NCBI GenBank assembly: GCA_033557465.1
Contig: CM066033.1
Location: forward strand, 1,245,843,523-1,245,907,522
Length of the DNA stretch: 64,000 nucleotides
Direction: 5' to 3'
DNA from: Ichthyophis bannanicus
Taxonomy: Eukaryota; Chordata; Amphibia; Gymnophiona; Ichthyophiidae
The position numbers and the translations under genes are program-made. The notes below the pieces were generated by a model that was given only the letters and a program-made list of their open reading frames with translations, had not been told where the DNA came from and made no database searches. This document shows positions 61,038-64,000 of the stretch, one piece after another. Within the stretch, counting starts at the first letter, position 1. The number at the start of each line of letters is the position of its first letter.

Positions 61038-62531
61038 ATAATAGCATATATTTTTGCAGATCTTTAGGTATTTGCATTAAAATTTGATTGAGGTTGATGA
61101 GTACGGATGATCAATCTGCATCACATCTTCTGGATAATAATGATGATTATTTCCAAGTTCCTTTTCAGCAGCATATATCTGTTGATTATTGATGTTTTAT
61201 ATACATGATGGACGATTTCTCTGAGACTGCATGCACTAACATACTCACAAAAATTGTTGATCTTTGCTAAAGTCAGCACTTTTAGAAGTTTTTCACTTCG
61301 CTGGTACAAGTTCTGTGTAATTGTGTACTGGGAACTTTGGCAAGTGTGTTAAGTATAATACATATTCCATAGCATTCTTCCAGTCTGGCTGCCACATCAG
61401 GAGATTTAGGGGCATCTTAGGCAAGCTACAGTCCAAATGATGTGCTCCACTCTGAAACAAAGGTCCTGGTGAGGCTAAGAACATACTGGCAATAAAGCCT
61501 TCAGCCCAGGGGAATGCTATTTTAAAATATGAGAACAAATAATAAAGTGATTTTTAATGCCATTTTAATCTTCTGTTACTTCAGTTTTGATGTTACAAAG
61601 AACCTCTCCTAATAGATCATCTAGAATTTATAACTGATACTTGCTGGCGCTCATTGAAACTTCAACAAAGAAGAATGACAGTTGAACTCAAAACTCTCAT
61701 AGCCTCCTGGCCCAACCTAACTGTTCTCTGACCTTCTCCCCCTCTCCCACTTGTACTTGATGGTCTGTGGATGTTTTGTGTCTTGCTATTTGTATCTTAT
61801 GTTTTGCAGCTTGCCAAGACCCCTGCCTCCTCCAGGCCATGTAGCTTAGGCTTACAGGGCTTTGCAAAAGGTCTGTGCATTGGAATACAGAGAGCATCCC
61901 CTTATGGCCCCTGAAAAACAACAAACAGATCGACCAATATCACTAAACATATAGATAGATATAGATGCTGGCATGAGCATTGCATGAACTTAAATAAGGA
62001 TGTCAATATATTTTTTTTAAAATTCAACATTTAAACCACTGGAATTTAAATGATTAAATCTTCAAGCAATATGTAGCCAGAAGAGTCACTTGCTGCTTTG
62101 GGTCCCCATATCTTCTCCGGTTTACCTAAATGCTCCTCAGATTGGCCAGTAGTAGCCCAGCCATCTCCAGTGTGGGGAACCATGCAGCATGCCAGAAAGA
62201 ACACACAAGTCAGTTGTGGGCCAACTTGTGCTAGCAAATAATAAAATTCATATGATTTTGCATTCACAATATTAAAATAGGCAGTTTTGCCTATGGATGT
62301 AGATCTCTCTTATGAGTGACCAGGGGCTATCTCCATTTGTGACTATTGTAGTTGTAGATTCATTATATTGTGCAATTACATTGGAACATCTTTATAAGCC
62401 TATGATCCACAAACTGAAATCTTGCCACTTAAATTTGATTTCCATACCTTTCTGATAGATAAAATAAGTGTTGACTGTAATTTGGTGTTGGGAGGGGTTT
62501 AATATATTTATTAAGTGCTGTGGATAAGAGC
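61038..62531. other. Unassigned DNA
   Basis: About 1.5 kb without recognisable proteins or repeat hallmarks. It is probably unique or very old sequence. Short open stretches on both strands show no motif. Confidence 0.4.
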
Positions 62532-64000
62532 ATTCTCTGTGGACAAGCAGGAATGAAGTCCTCACGTATGGGTGATGTCCTCCGACGGAGTCCACCCAGG
62601 AACTCTTGCTAGATACTATGGGAAGTCTTTGGGAGGTTCCACCATTCCTGCAAGCTCTCTTACCACCTGCTGCGGTGGTACCATCTTGAACTAGTCTTTG
62701 TTTTTCCATGGAGCCCAATGGACGTGTTCTACCCTACTCGGTAATTTATTTTTTCCCCTCTGAGGATCTTTTGCCTTCCAGTTCTTTCAGCAATTGCCTG
62801 CTATCACGGTTCCTCTTTTTCCTTTTATTTGCCCTTTTCGGTCATGTTTTATTTTATTTTATTTTCTGCAGCACCTCTGCCCCTTTAGGCGCCAGTGCAC
62901 CAGCCATGCCCTCCTGCTTCAAAAATTGAGCCATTTGATTTTGCTGTGGCTAGCTTTCTGGGTGACATGTCACAAAATCCAGCCAGTGGGTTCAGAAAGC
63001 ATGCCTAATGCACAAGGACCATATCCGCCATGTATACCCATAATTTGTGCCTTCAGTGCCTGGGACCCAGTCATCAACACTATTCTTGTAATTTGTATAT
63101 GCAGATGATAAAAAGAGGACTCAAAGGTTGAGAGAGACAGCATGAATCGCATTTTGGCACTCAAAGGTCCCATCCATCAACATTGACATCAATGGCACCA
63201 GTCTTCCTGGCTTCAAAGGCTAAATCAGACGCTGGTGGTGCATTGACATAGAGGAGTTATCGAGCCCACTCGGAGCTGTGCACCTGTAGCATCCCAGAGC
63301 ATTGGCCATCGATCGATCTCCACCTGAAGATGAGGAAGGATTCGTCTTCGTTTTAGTCGATGTCGAAGGGTATCACACTGAATGAAGACTTACCTGCGTC
63401 AGAGCCCTTTGAAGTATGGTGTCGAGTGATGAGGGTTCACAAGAGCACCCCTCGAAGCTGCCCCAAAATGAGGAGAGCTCATCCTCCAGAACATCAGAGG
63501 AGTAGCATCAGCCTGCCGAGACCAATCCGCCGATAACCCTGTTCAGATTCCAGGTACATCGGTCAAAGTAGCTAAGACCCCACAGCCTTTGGAATCTGCA
63601 GCCATGGAGAAACTCCTTCTGCGGGCTCTCAAACGAATTGCGGCATTGTCTGTGCAGCAGGCCAGGGCCTCGACATCAGCTGCATCAACATTGGCCTCCG
63701 TGCAAATAATCCTGAAGACGCACACCTTGCCTGCAGGAAATGCACTATCAAGGCATTGAAGGGTCCCCTGACATCAGTGCCTGCCCGGCCGATATCACAC
63801 TCTAGCATTTCGGGGTCTGATACACCCTTGAAAACTAGACAAGCATTGGTGCATCATCGCTCCCAAAGAAGATCCCAATCCCTCTGGGTCCAGAGAGAGA
63901 TCCAAGCAGAGATTCAAATGTACTTCGATTTCCTCTTTGAGTCTGATTCAGAAGGCTGGGTTACTGACATGGAGTCCAAGGACTTGTCGGAGGACAGGTA
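62532..64000 (+). mobile_element. DIRS-IX (diverged family 3), 5' half, runs off the window
   Basis: Left end CTCTGTGGACAAGCAGGAAT at 62535, preceded by CATT, shares the AAGCAGGAAT...TCCTCACGTATGGGTGA core with families 1 and 2 but differs elsewhere. A leader with a TTTTATTTTATTTTATTTT run (about 62849-62866) leads to a decayed gag. Confidence 0.7.
62906..64000 (+). pseudogene. Decayed DIRS-like gag (DIRS-IX), incomplete
   Basis: Begins near ATGCCCTCCTGCTTCAAAAA at 62906. The Cys/His cluster is faint: a HNLCLQCLGPSHQH-type stretch at about 63040-63080 in another frame. An acidic EGWVTDMES-like stretch lies near 63950, comparable to the middle of family-1 gag. Many stops and shifts. The rest of the element lies beyond the window. 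Confidence 0.55.

Noticed and set aside
61038..62531. Possible host exon in the unassigned stretch
   Set aside because: Short open stretches on both strands without splice-bounded coding pattern or recognisable protein similarity.

Overview
This is eukaryotic repeat-rich DNA with no host gene that I can recognise. Almost every base that can be assigned belongs to a transposable element. The mixture points to a vertebrate: DIRS tyrosine-recombinase retrotransposons of two well-represented families plus a third diverged one, CR1 and L2-like LINEs, an RTE/BovB LINE, a SCAN-type Ty3/Gypsy element and retrovirus fragments. The abundance of DIRS and the style of the CR1 copies suggest an amphibian, most likely a caecilian. 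That last step is inference from family resemblance, not a proof.

Region 1 (1-19290) is old, layered decay. Two L2-like LINE copies (280-3598) lie beside a minus-strand endogenous retrovirus whose pol is cut into pieces (3599-4255, 7346-7822, 8456-9185). The cuts are a nearly complete BovB LINE (4256-7203) and two CR1 3' ends. A third L2-like LINE (9186-11931) is interrupted by DIRS-I (11930-14477), itself split by an AT-rich repeat that ends in a hammerhead-ribozyme-like motif. Retroviral gag remnants, a small SINE, several minus-strand CR1 pieces and the truncated DIRS-II follow.

Region 2 (19291-48376) is one DIRS element, DIRS-III (family 2), blown apart by later insertions. DIRS-IV (family 1, 21029-26794, nearly intact) sits in its gag. 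DIRS-V (family 2, 28315-39114) sits between its reverse transcriptase and RNase H, and DIRS-V is itself split by DIRS-VI (family 1, 30703-36592), which carries a 232-bp insertion with a 9-bp target duplication. A complete 6.9-kb Gypsy element (39326-46213, minus strand, 4-bp AGCT duplication) sits in the RNase H. Joining the flanks restores the DIRS-III reading frame at the DIRS-IV and DIRS-V sites and contiguous DIRS-III homology at the Gypsy site, which is strong evidence for the nesting order.

Region 3 (48377-61037) is DIRS-VII (family 1). A 922-bp solo LTR (GGCCC duplication) interrupts its gag, and the whole of DIRS-VIII (family 2, 55328-61016) is inserted in the palindrome of its right terminal repeat. 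The last 20 bp of DIRS-VII reappear at 61017-61037.

Region 4 (61038-64000) is about 1.5 kb of unassigned DNA and then the 5' half of a diverged DIRS-like element (DIRS-IX) that runs off the window.

The DIRS elements show the expected plan: unequal inverted terminal repeats, gag with a zinc-knuckle-like N-terminus, RT/RNase H/methyltransferase-like ORF, overlapping tyrosine recombinase ORF, and an internal region complementary to the joined ends. The most unusual element is the Gypsy copy. It encodes an apparently intact dUTPase between protease and reverse transcriptase, has no recognisable integrase, and its pol frame continues through the polypurine tract into an ORF carried by the LTR.
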